DNA of 37,309 bases. Source: an uncultured Burkholderiales bacterium (GTDB lineage Bacteria; Pseudomonadota; Gammaproteobacteria; Burkholderiales; Burkholderiaceae_C). Every line of letters begins with the position of its first letter. The first letter of the stretch is position 1. Of the stretch, positions 22,800-31,318 are shown in pieces. The translations under genes and the position numbers were made by a program. The stretch is taken from the NCBI GenBank assembly GCA_903887325.1, contig CAISPG010000016.1, forward strand, positions 1 to 37,309, in the 5' to 3' direction. The notes below the pieces were generated by a model. The model ran no database searches. It was not told the DNA's origin and worked only from the letters and a program-made list of their open reading frames with translations.

Positions 22800-25439
22800 A
22801 TGAATCCAAGCAATTCTTCCCAGCCCAAACTGTCGGTGGCCGACATACGCAAAACCTTTTTGGATTTTTTCGCCGACCAAGGACATACCGTGGTGGCCTC
22901 CAGCCCGCTGGTGCCGGGCAACGACCCGACGCTGATGTTCACCAACTCGGGCATGGTGCAGTTCAAAGATGTGTTTTTAGGTGAAGACAAACGCTCGTAT
23001 CTGCGGGCGGCGTCTGTGCAAGCCTGTTTGCGCGCCGGTGGCAAACACAATGACTTGGAAAACGTGGGCTATACCGCACGGCATCACACTTTTTTCGAGA
23101 TGCTTGGTAACTGGAGTTTCGGCGACTACTTCAAACGCGACAGCTTGAAATGGGGTTGGGAGTTGCTGACACAGGTGTACAAACTGCCGCCCGAGCGTCT
23201 CATGGTCACGGTGTATATCGATGACGACGAGGCCTACGATATTTGGCACAAAGAAATTGGTTTGCCAGCTGATCGCATCGTGCGCATCGGTGACAACAAG
23301 GGCAAAAAATACGCTTCGGACAATTTCTGGATGATGGCCGACACCGGCCCGTGCGGCCCGTGCTCCGAGATTTTTTACGACCATGGCGCGCACATTCCCG
23401 GCGGCCCGCCCGGCAGCCCGGACGAAGACGGCGACCGTTTCATTGAAATCTGGAACCACGTGTTCATGCAGTTCGACATGCAGCCCGACGGCAGCTTGAA
23501 CAAACTGCCCGCGCCTTGCGTGGACACCGGCATGGGGCTGGAGCGTTTGGCCGCCATCCTGCAACATGTGCACAGCAATTACGAGATCGATATTTTTGAA
23601 GCGCTGATCAAAGCCGCAGCGCGTGAAACCGGCTGCGCTGATTTGCAGAACAACTCGTTGCGCGTGATCGCCGACCACATACGCGCGACCGCGTTTTTGG
23701 TGAGTGACGGCGTGATCCCCGGCAGCGAAGGACGCGGCTATGTCCAGCGGCGCATCATCCGCCGTGCGATTCGCCACGGGTACAAGCTGGGGCAGAAGAA
23801 ACCGTTTTTCCACAAACTGGTTGCCGACTTGGTCGCGCTGATGGGCGAGGCCTATCCGAACTTGGCCGCGCAGGCCGAAAAAATCACGGCGGTGTTGAAG
23901 ACCGAAGAAGAGCGGTTTTATGAGACGCTGGAAAACGGCATGCACATATTGGATGCTGCTTTACCTGATGGCGCCAAAGTCTTGTCAGGCGAGGTGGCTT
24001 TCAAGTTGCACGACACCTACGGCTTTCCTTTGGATTTAACGAATGATGTTTGCCGCGAGCGGCATGTGTCAGTTGACGAAGCCGGTTTCCACGCCGCCAT
24101 GGAAAAACAAAAATCCCAAGCTCGTGCGGCAGGCAAATTCAAAATGGACAGGGCGTTGGAATACACCGGTGTCAGCAACGCATTCGTCGGCTACGAACAC
24201 CTGAGCGCCGAAGCCCAAGTCACGGCTTTGTATGTGGACGGCGTGGCGGTGAATGAAATGCAAGCCGGGCAAACCGGTGTGGTGGTGCTGGACAACACGC
24301 CGTTTTACGCCGAGAGCGGCGGCCAGGTCGGCGACCAGGGCAGCATCAGCGGCGGCGCTGCGGTGTTTGCGGTGGAGGACACGCTCAAGATCAAAGCCGA
24401 TGTGTTCGGTCACCACGGTCAATTGGCCAAGGGCAGTTTGAAAGTGGGCGACAGCGTCGAAGCGCTGGTCGACACCGCGCTGCGTGCCGCCACGGTGCGC
24501 AACCACTCGGCGACGCATTTGATGCACAAGGCCTTGCGCGAAGTGCTGGGCGCGCATGTGCAACAAAAAGGCAGTTTGGTGAATAACGAGCGTACCCGCT
24601 TCGACTTCGCGCACACCGGCCCGATCAGCGACGAACACATCCGCGAGATTGAACACAAAGTGAACGCCGAGATATTGGCCAACGCCGATACGCAAGCGCG
24701 TGTCATGGACATTGAGGCCGCGCAAAAAACCGGTGCCATGATGTTGTTTGGTGAGAAATACGGCGACACAGTTCGCGTGCTCGACATCGGTAGCAGCCGC
24801 GAGTTGTGCGGCGGCACGCATGTGCACAGCACCGGCGACATTGGTTTGTTCAAAGTGGTGGCGCAAAGCGGCGTGGCCGCAGGCGTGCGACGCATTGAAG
24901 CCGTGACCGGCGAACACGCGCTGGCCTATGTGCAAACGCTGGAAGACACGGTGAACCAAGCCTGCGCCGCGCTCAAAGCCACACCTGCGGAACTGAACCA
25001 GCGGCTGGCGCAATTGCTGGAACAAATGCGTGGTCTGGAAAAAGACATGGGTGCGTTGAAAGGCAAACTGGCTTCCTCCCAAGGCGACGATTTGCTGGCC
25101 AAAGCGGTGGATGTCAAAGGCGTGAAGCTGCTGGCCGCGTTGCTGCCCGGTGCAGATGCCAAGGCTTTGCGCGACACCTTGGACCAGTTGAAAAACAAAC
25201 TCAAAACCGCAGTGGTGGTGCTGGCCAGTGTGGACGGCGACAAGGTGCAACTCGCCGCTGGTGTGACTGCAGATACGCTGACCAAAGTGAAGGCGGGTGA
25301 ACTGGTGAATTTTGTTGCCCAGCAAGTCGGCGGCAAAGGCGGCGGCAAGCCCGACATGGCCATGGCTGGTGGCACCCAGCCTGCTGGCTTGGACAAAGCA
25401 CTGACCAGCGTGCAGGCCTGGGTTAACGATCGCTTGTGA
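22800..25439 (+). CDS. alaS: Alanine--tRNA ligase
   Basis: An 879-residue class II synthetase at the normal length for the family. It shows the N-terminal catalytic core ([18 protein letters not shown], motif 1/2/3 region with MGLERL), the editing domain with HSATH near residue 568 and CGGTH near 669, and the C-terminal oligomerisation region ending ..AWVNDRL. It charges tRNA-Ala and edits mis-charged Ser/Gly. The frame is open from 22698 (GTG), but the ATG at 22800 fits AlaS N-termini. The last 17 bases overlap the convergent pseudouridine synthase gene. Confidence 0.96.
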   Translation: MNPSNSSQPKLSVADIRKTFLDFFADQGHTVVASSPLVPGNDPTLMFTNSGMVQFKDVFLGEDKRSYLRAASVQACLRAGGKHNDLENVGYTARHHTFFEMLGNWSFGDYFKRDSLKWGWELLTQVYKLPPERLMVTVYIDDDEAYDIWHKEIGLPADRIVRIGDNKGKKYASDNFWMMADTGPCGPCSEIFYDHGAHIPGGPPGSPDEDGDRFIEIWNHVFMQFDMQPDGSLNKLPAPCVDTGMGLERLAAILQHVHSNYEIDIFEALIKAAARETGCADLQNNSLRVIADHIRATAFLVSDGVIPGSEGRGYVQRRIIRRAIRHGYKLGQKKPFFHKLVADLVALMGEAYPNLAAQAEKITAVLKTEEERFYETLENGMHILDAALPDGAKVLSGEVAFKLHDTYGFPLDLTNDVCRERHVSVDEAGFHAAMEKQKSQARAAGKFKMDRALEYTGVSNAFVGYEHLSAEAQVTALYVDGVAVNEMQAGQTGVVVLDNTPFYAESGGQVGDQGSISGGAAVFAVEDTLKIKADVFGHHGQLAKGSLKVGDSVEALVDTALRAATVRNHSATHLMHKALREVLGAHVQQKGSLVNNERTRFDFAHTGPISDEHIREIEHKVNAEILANADTQARVMDIEAAQKTGAMMLFGEKYGDTVRVLDIGSSRELCGGTHVHSTGDIGLFKVVAQSGVAAGVRRIEAVTGEHALAYVQTLEDTVNQACAALKATPAELNQRLAQLLEQMRGLEKDMGALKGKLASSQGDDLLAKAVDVKGVKLLAALLPGADAKALRDTLDQLKNKLKTAVVVLASVDGDKVQLAAGVTADTLTKVKAGELVNFVAQQVGGKGGGKPDMAMAGGTQPAGLDKALTSVQAWVNDRL

Positions 25440-26343
25440 TTTTCAAGGAACGCCGACTTTGCCAGTCGCGTTCTTCGCCGGTGACCGGGTCTTTGAACGC
25501 AATCCGCTGCGCCAACAGTTGCAGGCGTTGGCTGAAGTCATCGGCTTCATCGGGGCCGCGCAGTAGCTGAGGGTAAAGCTGATCGCCTGCAATCGGCACG
25601 CCCAAACTCACCATGTGTATGCGCAATTGATGGCGGTGACCGGTGAGCGGTTGCAACTGGTACAGCGCCTCTTCGCCCACGCGTTTTAACAGCGACACCC
25701 GCGTTTCGCTGTTGGGTTCGCCCGGCACTTCTTGCGAAAGAAAAAACTTATCCGCTTCTGCCAAACGGCTGCGATGCAACAGCGGTAAGTTCAGTTCTGG
25801 TTTGAAAGCCGCCACCGCCTGGTACCACTTGCGTACTTGATGGTGGCGAAACAGGGCGTGGTATGGGTCACGGTCTTGGGTTCGTTTGCAAAACACCACC
25901 AAGCCTGCGGTCTCGCGGTCTATGCGGTGAATCGGTGTTAGCGATTCACAAGCGGTCAAGCGCTTGAGTTGCACCAGCAAACAGCTTTGCAGATAACGAC
26001 CGCCGGGCGTGACCGGCATGAAATGGGGTTTGTCCGCCACCAGCAAGTGCTCGTCTTCAAACAGCACTTGTGCATCTTCCGGTAGGGTGGCTTCATGCGG
26101 CACGTCCCGGTAATAAAAAATAAATTGATGCGGAGCATAAGCTTCATCCAGCTTCACCGCGCTGCCGTCCGGGTGCAACACATGGCCTTGGCTGATGCGC
26201 TCGGTCCATTCGTGGTTGGAAATCGCAGGAAACCGTTCGCACAAAAAAACCAGTAGCGTGGCCCAGTTCCCGGCGGGCAATCTCACGCGCGAGGCACCGA
26301 CTCCGTCGCGCATGGGCAAAGTTTCAGGCAAGCCCATGTTCAA
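25423..26343 (-). CDS. RluA-family pseudouridine synthase
   Basis: A 306-residue pseudouridine synthase with the catalytic aspartate in [15 protein letters not shown] (about 138-152) and the [12 protein letters not shown] segment (about 235-246). Slightly short, with an S4-like N-terminal part ([15 protein letters not shown]). It resembles the RluA group acting on rRNA or tRNA; the target uridine cannot be assigned by eye. The gene runs with trmB and gluQ on the minus strand. Its 3' end overlaps alaS by 17 bases. Confidence 0.87.
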   Translation of the reverse strand: MNMGLPETLPMRDGVGASRVRLPAGNWATLLVFLCERFPAISNHEWTERISQGHVLHPDGSAVKLDEAYAPHQFIFYYRDVPHEATLPEDAQVLFEDEHLLVADKPHFMPVTPGGRYLQSCLLVQLKRLTACESLTPIHRIDRETAGLVVFCKRTQDRDPYHALFRHHQVRKWYQAVAAFKPELNLPLLHRSRLAEADKFFLSQEVPGEPNSETRVSLLKRVGEEALYQLQPLTGHRHQLRIHMVSLGVPIAGDQLYPQLLRGPDEADDFSQRLQLLAQRIAFKDPVTGEERDWQSRRSLKITSDR

Positions 26344-26381
26344 TCAAAAAAGCCGGGTTGATGGGTGTCGGGCAACTGCAT

Positions 26382-27086
26382 TCACGCCCGCCGGAACACC
26401 AGATCCCAGACGCCGTGTCCCAGCTTCAAGCCCCGGTTCTCAAACTTGGTCAAGGGACGGTAGGCGGGTTGCTCGCTGTATCCGTCTGCGCGCGTGCCTG
26501 CGTTGACCAGACATGGCTCTGATTGCATGACCTTCAGTATGTGTTCGGCATAAGGTTGCCAGTCGGTCGCGCAATGGATATAGCCGCCGGGTTTGAGCCG
26601 CTTGAGCAGTTCGCTCACAAAAGGCGTTTGAATCAAGCGGCGTTTGTTGTGCCGCAGTTTGTGCCATGGGTCTGGGAAAAAGATGTGAACCCCATCCAGC
26701 GAGTCAGCGGCCAGCATGTGTTCAATGACTTCAACTGCATCATGTTGCAGTATGCGGATGTTCTCAATGCCCAGTTCACCCATCCGTTTGAGCAAGGCGC
26801 CGACACCAGGTTCGTGGACTTCACAGCACAAAAAATTGTCTGCCGGACGAACCTGTGCGATGTGCGCGGTGGCGTCGCCCATGCCAAACCCAATTTCCAA
26901 AATCAAAGCTGCGCTGCGCCCGAAGGCTGCTTTTGCGTTGAAAGCATGGCGATCAAAAGGCAGTACAAAACGAGGTCCTAAATCCGCCAGCGCTTTGGCC
27001 TGACCGCTGGTGGTGCGACCGGCGCGGGTGACAAAGCTTTTGATGGTTTTGGGATGTTCAATATGCGCTGGGGCTTGGTTGTTCAT
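26382..27086 (-). CDS. trmB: tRNA (guanine-N7-)-methyltransferase
   Basis: A 234-residue TrmB: SAM motif [10 protein letters not shown] (about 64-73), [13 protein letters not shown], the acidic [23 protein letters not shown] motif (about 136-158) and [13 protein letters not shown]. It makes m7G46 in tRNA. A 38-base gap separates it from the downstream pseudouridine synthase. Confidence 0.94.
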   Translation of the reverse strand: MNNQAPAHIEHPKTIKSFVTRAGRTTSGQAKALADLGPRFVLPFDRHAFNAKAAFGRSAALILEIGFGMGDATAHIAQVRPADNFLCCEVHEPGVGALLKRMGELGIENIRILQHDAVEVIEHMLAADSLDGVHIFFPDPWHKLRHNKRRLIQTPFVSELLKRLKPGGYIHCATDWQPYAEHILKVMQSEPCLVNAGTRADGYSEQPAYRPLTKFENRGLKLGHGVWDLVFRRA

Positions 27087-27151
27087 GGCTTGTTGTGTGA
27101 AAGATGTAGCGATTGTGCCTGTGGCTTCATAGCCGACATGCTGTCAGCTTG

Positions 27152-27185
27152 GTAGCGGGTTGAACCAAGCGCACCGTCCCGCTAC
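27152..27185. other. Inverted repeat between gluQ and trmB
   Basis: GTAGCGGG (27152-27159) and CCCGCTAC (27178-27185) pair perfectly, and an alternative pairing CTTGG (27148-27152) with CCAAG (27165-27169) competes with it. There is no U-run, so a simple terminator is unlikely; on the minus strand it lies just after the gluQ stop and could affect readthrough or mRNA stability. Confidence 0.45.
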
Positions 27186-27191
27186 GTAGGC

Positions 27192-28100
27192 TCAATGCCA
27201 GCGTTCACGCCACGCATTGACCCAGTGCGGCAAAGCCGAGGCGCAGTTGTCACTGTCAATCTCCGGCAAGCCCAGGACCAGGGCGGCAGCCTGCAAGGCC
27301 AGCAAGGCTTTTTCCGGTGTGGCGGTGACCAGGCTTTGTGCGCCATTCTGTTTGGACAGTTTTTCGCCGTCAGCCGCCAGCACCAGCGGCGTGTGCAGGT
27401 ACACAGGTGCGGGCAGACCCAGGGCTTGTTGCAACAGGATTTGGCGCGCCGTGTTGTCGGCCAGATCTTCGCCGCGCACGACATGCGTGATGCCTTGGGT
27501 CGCGTCATCCAACACCACGGCCAATTGGTAAGCCCACAGGCCATCGCTGCGCTTGAGCACAAAGTCGCCGACGGTGACGGCCACGTTCTGCTGTTGATTG
27601 CCTAAGCGGCGGTCCTGCCAATGCACTTCGCCTTCAGGTACACGTAAACGCACCGACATGCCCGCTTGGAATGACAGATTCAATGCACGGCAAGTGCCCG
27701 GGTAAGGCGTGTCCCGGTGGCGCTCAGGGGCAATGCCTTGCGCCGCCAGGGTTCTGGCGATGTCCGCGCGCGAGCAGCGGCATGCATAGACAGCGTCTAT
27801 GCGTGTCAGCGCGTCCAGCGCCGTCTGGTAGGCGGATGAGCGCTGTGATTGCAGCATTACCGGCTCGTCACTGACCATGCCGCACGCAGCCAATTGCGAC
27901 CGAATGGTTTGTGTTGCAGCTTCATGACAACGAGGTGTATCCACGTCCTCGATACGAAGCAGCCATGCGCCTGAATGGGCACGCGCATCCAGCCAACTGG
28001 CCAGTGCGGTCACCAGCGAACCGGCATGCAAAGGCCCGGTGGGCGAGGGCGCAAACCGGCCCCGGTAGCGGCTGAAGCTGGGTTTCAAATTAAAAATCAA
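27192..28100 (-). CDS. gluQ: Glutamyl-Q tRNA(Asp) synthetase
   Basis: A 302-residue truncated GluRS-like protein without an anticodon-binding domain. The HIGH-equivalent is in [15 protein letters not shown] (about 15-29), the zinc ligands in CRCSR and YPGTCR, and the KMSKS-equivalent is KLSKQ (about 250). GluQ-RS attaches glutamate to queuosine 34 of tRNA-Asp. It starts next to the puc regulatory region, divergently from pucB. Confidence 0.92.
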   Translation of the reverse strand: MIFNLKPSFSRYRGRFAPSPTGPLHAGSLVTALASWLDARAHSGAWLLRIEDVDTPRCHEAATQTIRSQLAACGMVSDEPVMLQSQRSSAYQTALDALTRIDAVYACRCSRADIARTLAAQGIAPERHRDTPYPGTCRALNLSFQAGMSVRLRVPEGEVHWQDRRLGNQQQNVAVTVGDFVLKRSDGLWAYQLAVVLDDATQGITHVVRGEDLADNTARQILLQQALGLPAPVYLHTPLVLAADGEKLSKQNGAQSLVTATPEKALLALQAAALVLGLPEIDSDNCASALPHWVNAWRERWH

Positions 28101-28158
28101 ATGAATTCAACAAGTTGCATCGTGCCTGACTTTAACTCAAGCAATCTGAAAAGCTAGG

Positions 28159-28198
28159 TGTAAATATATGTTGACAGAATGATGTGTCAACATAGAAT
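28159..28198 (+). promoter_or_regulatory. puc promoter with PpsR/CrtJ-type sites
   Basis: A perfect TGT-N12-ACA motif (28159-28176) ends in TTGACA (28171-28176), which serves as the -35 of a sigma-70 promoter with TAGAAT (28193-28198) 16 bases downstream. A second TGT-N12-ACG near-match starts at 28185, and TGTTGACA/TGTCAACA (28169-28176, 28185-28192) form an 8-base inverted repeat. PpsR/CrtJ represses photosynthesis genes by binding paired TGTN12ACA sites; overlap with the -35 predicts aerobic or light repression by occlusion. Confidence 0.75.
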
Positions 28199-28230
28199 CA
28201 CGTGAAAGCCAAATGGTTTTTAAAAATTTG

Positions 28231-28273
28231 TGGCCATGGGGGCCATAAATAACCATCGTGCGGGTTTTGCACG
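28231..28273 (+). other. Two small hairpins in the puc leader
   Basis: TGGCC/GGCCA (28231-28235, 28241-28245) and CGTGC/GCACG (28257-28261, 28269-28273) form two short stem-loops in the predicted leader of about 95 bases, upstream of an AAGGAG ribosome-binding site. Such 5' structures commonly slow decay of antenna mRNAs; function here is inferred. Confidence 0.5.
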
Positions 28274-28303
28274 GACGTGAAAATCTTTCAAGGAGATAAC
28301 ACC

Positions 28304-28450
28304 ATGTCAGACAAAGTAGGGCCAACAGGCCTGACAGAAGCCGAGTCAGAAGAAATTCATCGGCACCTCATCCAAGGGACTCAAATCTTTGGAATGATTG
28401 CAGCGTTGGCACATTTGCTGGCGTACATTTATTCCCCTTGGCTGAAATAA
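28304..28450 (+). CDS. pucB: LH2 light-harvesting beta polypeptide
   Basis: A 48-residue antenna beta subunit. The LTEAESEEIHRHLIQGTQIFG stretch and AHLLAYIYSPWL give the full beta signature: H37 is the axial ligand to the B850-type bacteriochlorophyll, H19 the conserved histidine 18 residues earlier. Lack of the LH1-type W in GT..FG and the following pucC mark it as LH2 rather than LH1. AAGGAG before the ATG is a strong RBS. Followed 12 bases later by pucA. Confidence 0.95.
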   Translation: MSDKVGPTGLTEAESEEIHRHLIQGTQIFGMIAALAHLLAYIYSPWLK

Positions 28451-28462
28451 AAGGAGCACCAC

Positions 28463-28654
28463 ATGATCTACGGAAAAATCTGGACAGTGGTCAAACCTTC
28501 TGTCGGCATTCCCATCTTTCTCGCAGCAGTAGCCATTGGATCGTTTTCGGTTCACCTGGCATTGACCCTGAACACCACATGGGTCAAGAAATTTTTGAAT
28601 GGAAGCGCAGCAACGGCGGCAGTCATACAGACTGTCAAAACGCCCACTGCCTGA
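28463..28654 (+). CDS. pucA: LH2 light-harvesting alpha polypeptide, B800-820-like
   Basis: A 63-residue antenna alpha subunit: [17 protein letters not shown] (4-20), the axial histidine H31, and [10 protein letters not shown] (38-47). Numbered as in Rhodobacter LH2 alpha, positions 44-45 are Phe-Leu instead of the Tyr-Tyr/Tyr-Trp that hydrogen-bonds the acetyl group of B850, the substitution known in B800-820 (LH3) complexes and from site-directed mutants. A long polar C-terminus ([16 protein letters not shown]) follows. AAAGGAG precedes the ATG. Confidence 0.93.
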   Translation: MIYGKIWTVVKPSVGIPIFLAAVAIGSFSVHLALTLNTTWVKKFLNGSAATAAVIQTVKTPTA

Positions 28655-28676
28655 CAAAACAAAAATTTCTTTTTTT

Positions 28677-28711
28677 AATGGGCCGGGATTTACCGATTCC
28701 GGTCCATTTTT
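28677..28711 (+). terminator. Intercistronic hairpin/attenuator between pucA and pucC
   Basis: AATGGGCCGG (28677-28686) pairs with CCGGTCCATT (28699-28708) around a 12-base loop, with one G-T pair, and is followed by a T-run. It should both protect the 3' end of abundant pucBA mRNA and limit readthrough into pucC. The right arm ends only six bases before the pucC ATG, so the hairpin also covers the ribosome-binding region. Confidence 0.88.
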
Positions 28712-28714
28712 AAA

Positions 28715-30079
28715 ATGAACACCTCTGTCGTCAAACCTTCTAAAAATTGGATCAAATTTGGAGCGAAGTTTCTGCCGTTTGCAGATGCCGCATCCGATGT
28801 ATTGCCTTTAAGCAGGCTACTGCGCCTCTCTTTATTTCAAATTTCTGTAGGCATGGCGCTCGCCCTGCTGATCGGCACCCTCAATCGCGTGATGATTGTG
28901 GAATTGCATGTACCGGCAGCGCTGGTAGCGGTGATGGTGTCTTTGCCTTTGCTGTTCGCGCCATTTCGCGCCATCATCGGTTTTCGCTCTGACCACCACC
29001 GCTCGCACCTCGGTTGGCGGCGCGTGCCTTATATCTGGATGGGCACCTTGTTGCAATTCGGTGGATTTGCCATCATGCCTTTTGCGCTGCTGGTGTTGGG
29101 CGGCCTCGGCCAGGCATCAAATGCACCGGCCTGGGTCGGTGATCTCGGTGCGGGTTTGGCTTTTTTGCTGGTCGGCGCTGGTTTGCACACCACGCAGACT
29201 GTGGGGCTGGCACTGGCCACCGATCTTGCCCGGCCTGAGGACAGGCCCAAGGTGGTTGGTTTGATGTACGTCATGTTGCTGCTGGGCATCATCATGAGTT
29301 CCGTGGTATTTGGTTATGTGCTGGAAGATTTTTCACCCGGCACGCTGATTCGCACCGTGCAAGGTGCTGCCGTCATCACTATTTGTTTGAATGTGATTGC
29401 CTTGTGGAAACAAGAGGGCAGAACGCGTGACCGCAGTCCGGGTGTCTACGAAGAAGACCCTGACTTCATGGCATCTTTCAAACTGTTTTGCAATGGCGAA
29501 AATGCCATGCGCAGATTGCTATCTATAGGCTTGGGTACCATGGCTTTTAGCATGGAAGATATTTTGCTTGAGCCTTTCGGCGGCGAAATACTCGGACTGA
29601 GCGTGGCCCAAACCACTTACCTGACAGCGATTCTGGCCATGGGCGGGCTCATAGGTTTTGCCTGGGCGTCGCAAATTTTGAGTCGTGGCGGCGACCCGTT
29701 CAAAATGGCAAGCCGGGGTGCCATGATCGGCATTCCTGCTTTCATCGCCGTGATTTTTTCCGCGCCGCATGCGTCTGCGCCCTTGTTCACCGCGGGCGTG
29801 ATATTCATAGGATTCGGCGCAGGTTTATTCGGTCACGGCACCTTGACCGCCACCATGAACAGCGCACCGCCCGGACAGGCCGGGTTGGCACTCGGCGCCT
29901 GGGGCGCGGTTCAGGCTTCTACCGCGGGTACAGCCATGGCCTTGGGCGGCATCATCCGCGACCTTGCCGCACAATTCACTGATTCAGCAACGGCCTACTC
30001 CAGTGTGTATAGTATTGAAGTGGTGTTGCTGTTGCTGACGGTCCTCATCATGAAACCCTTGGTGAAAACCAAGCCTTGA
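28715..30079 (+). CDS. pucC: LH2 assembly/BCD-family membrane protein PucC
   Basis: A 454-residue major-facilitator-type protein of the bacteriochlorophyll delivery (BCD) family with about twelve membrane segments. The opening LPLSRLLRLSLFQISVGMALALLIGTLNRVMIVEL and the loop FRAIIGFRSDHHRSHLGWRRVPYIW are typical of PucC/LhaA. It is needed for LH2 assembly, probably by shuttling pigment. No Shine-Dalgarno precedes the ATG at 28715; the sequence there is the right arm of a hairpin. Located after pucBA and followed by a small ORF. Confidence 0.95.
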   Translation: MNTSVVKPSKNWIKFGAKFLPFADAASDVLPLSRLLRLSLFQISVGMALALLIGTLNRVMIVELHVPAALVAVMVSLPLLFAPFRAIIGFRSDHHRSHLGWRRVPYIWMGTLLQFGGFAIMPFALLVLGGLGQASNAPAWVGDLGAGLAFLLVGAGLHTTQTVGLALATDLARPEDRPKVVGLMYVMLLLGIIMSSVVFGYVLEDFSPGTLIRTVQGAAVITICLNVIALWKQEGRTRDRSPGVYEEDPDFMASFKLFCNGENAMRRLLSIGLGTMAFSMEDILLEPFGGEILGLSVAQTTYLTAILAMGGLIGFAWASQILSRGGDPFKMASRGAMIGIPAFIAVIFSAPHASAPLFTAGVIFIGFGAGLFGHGTLTATMNSAPPGQAGLALGAWGAVQASTAGTAMALGGIIRDLAAQFTDSATAYSSVYSIEVVLLLLTVLIMKPLVKTKP

Positions 30080-30129
30080 GCGCCTGTGAAGGCAAAAATT
30101 ATCAGATCAACACACAAGGAGAAAGCACC

Positions 30130-30228
30130 GTGAAAGTTCAAACAGTTTTATTCATCGGATGGATTATCGTCATGCTGTTTATGTTGGCCAATTGGTTAAA
30201 TAAGCCTAAAAAAACCATTCGTGACTGA
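30130..30228 (+). CDS. Tiny single-pass membrane protein of the puc operon
   Basis: A 32-codon ORF starting with GTG at 30130, 50 bases after pucC, too short for standard ORF calling. An AAGGAGAAAG ribosome-binding sequence lies at the right distance. The product has a short polar start, a transmembrane helix of about 19 residues (VLFIGWIIVMLFMLANWL) and a basic tail NKPKKTIRD, predicting an N-out/C-in single pass. It resembles in size the small accessory subunits of light-harvesting or reaction-centre complexes, but I do not recognise a family. Real expression is inferred. Confidence 0.72.
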   Translation: MKVQTVLFIGWIIVMLFMLANWLNKPKKTIRD

Positions 30229-30235
30229 TACCCGA

Positions 30236-31285
30236 TCACTTGTTGTCAGCCAGACTCAGCGCCATGCTGAGTCCGCTGATAAAAGCATCTTCGACCCGGT
30301 GACCCAGCAGCCAGTCACCGCACACACCGAGCTTCAATTTCGCATCCCAGTGATGCTTTTTGCCCATGGGCTGTGTGGTTTTGGCGTAACGCCATAAATG
30401 GGTTTGGGTGAATCCCGGTTCGGCACGTATGCCGGTCAATTCAGCGAATGCCTTTAACAACTTCGCTGTCACCCTGTCTTCATCGTCGTCCAAGTGTTCC
30501 TGCGACCATTGCGCACTGGCTTGCACTGTCCAACGCTCAGTGGAGCTGCGTGCGGGTTTGGACGACTCTCTCGAAATCCAGGCGATGCGGTGATGGGTAC
30601 TGCGCGCTGCATTCCATTGCGGGCCCAGGTGACTCAAGCCGGGCTGATTGGCCAGCGGGTAAGCCAGCATCAAGGTCCAGCACGGCGCGACCTCTACTTT
30701 GGACATCATGTCCAGGCCGCTGAACCCGGCCGCGGGTGCGCCTGATTGCCGTAGCAAAAAGTCCGCCTGCACATGCGGTATGGCCAACACAACTGCATCA
30801 AAGCCGCCGTATTCATTGCCGTTGCTGCAGACCAGTTGCCACTTATCGGGTGAACCGGGTTGGCGCAGCAAAAATTGCACTTGTGATTGCATGTGAATCA
30901 AGCCTGCGTCTTGTAGCGGCTGTGCCCAGTGCCGTATCAGGCTGTTCATGCCGGGGGCGGCGACAAAGTGCGGTTCGCGCAAGGGCAGCGGTGCTTCAAT
31001 CACGCGTCCCAGCGGATCCAGCACCCGGACCGCATTGGCGCTCCAGGCGCGGCAAATGGCTTGCGTGCCCGGAACTTCGGTGATGGCTTGCATAAATTGG
31101 GGATCTCGCACGGTGAAGTACTGCACCCCGTGGTCGAAACTGCCGTAGGCGCTTGAACGTGTCGCCATGCGCCCGCCGGCACCGTGGCTTTTTTCAAAAA
31201 CGCTGACCTGGTGGCCGGCCTGCACGAGGGTGCGGGCGGCTGTGATGCCGGCCATGCCGGCGCCTATGACAGCAATTGTTTTCAT
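30236..31285 (-). CDS. FAD-dependent amine-oxidase/renalase-like oxidoreductase
   Basis: A 349-residue flavoprotein with the dinucleotide-binding GAGMAGITAARTL (8-20), the GGRMATR motif (37-43) and a C-terminal LGVCGDWLLGHRVEDAFISGLSMA FAD loop. Resembles the renalase-like NAD(P)/FAD oxidoreductase group of Burkholderiales; substrate unknown. It is convergent with the puc operon (7 bases after the small ORF) and follows the LysR gene by 33 bases on the minus strand. Confidence 0.82.
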   Translation of the reverse strand: MKTIAVIGAGMAGITAARTLVQAGHQVSVFEKSHGAGGRMATRSSAYGSFDHGVQYFTVRDPQFMQAITEVPGTQAICRAWSANAVRVLDPLGRVIEAPLPLREPHFVAAPGMNSLIRHWAQPLQDAGLIHMQSQVQFLLRQPGSPDKWQLVCSNGNEYGGFDAVVLAIPHVQADFLLRQSGAPAAGFSGLDMMSKVEVAPCWTLMLAYPLANQPGLSHLGPQWNAARSTHHRIAWISRESSKPARSSTERWTVQASAQWSQEHLDDDEDRVTAKLLKAFAELTGIRAEPGFTQTHLWRYAKTTQPMGKKHHWDAKLKLGVCGDWLLGHRVEDAFISGLSMALSLADNK

Positions 31286-31318
31286 GTCCCGACTCTACAC
31301 TGTTGTGAACCCTTACGC

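Noticed and set aside
22977-23945. 322-codon antisense frame inside alaS
   Set aside because: Shadow of the same codon bias; no recognizable domain or ribosome-binding site.
24069-25325. Long 418-codon open frame antisense to alaS
   Set aside because: It lies entirely inside alaS, whose motifs are unambiguous. Low-complexity His/Gln/Arg/Phe-rich composition is that of a shadow frame, and no family motif is seen.
28304-28654. LH1 (pufBA) antenna genes
   Set aside because: The beta sequence lacks LH1-type tryptophans and the alpha matches LH2; no pufLM follows, but pucC does.
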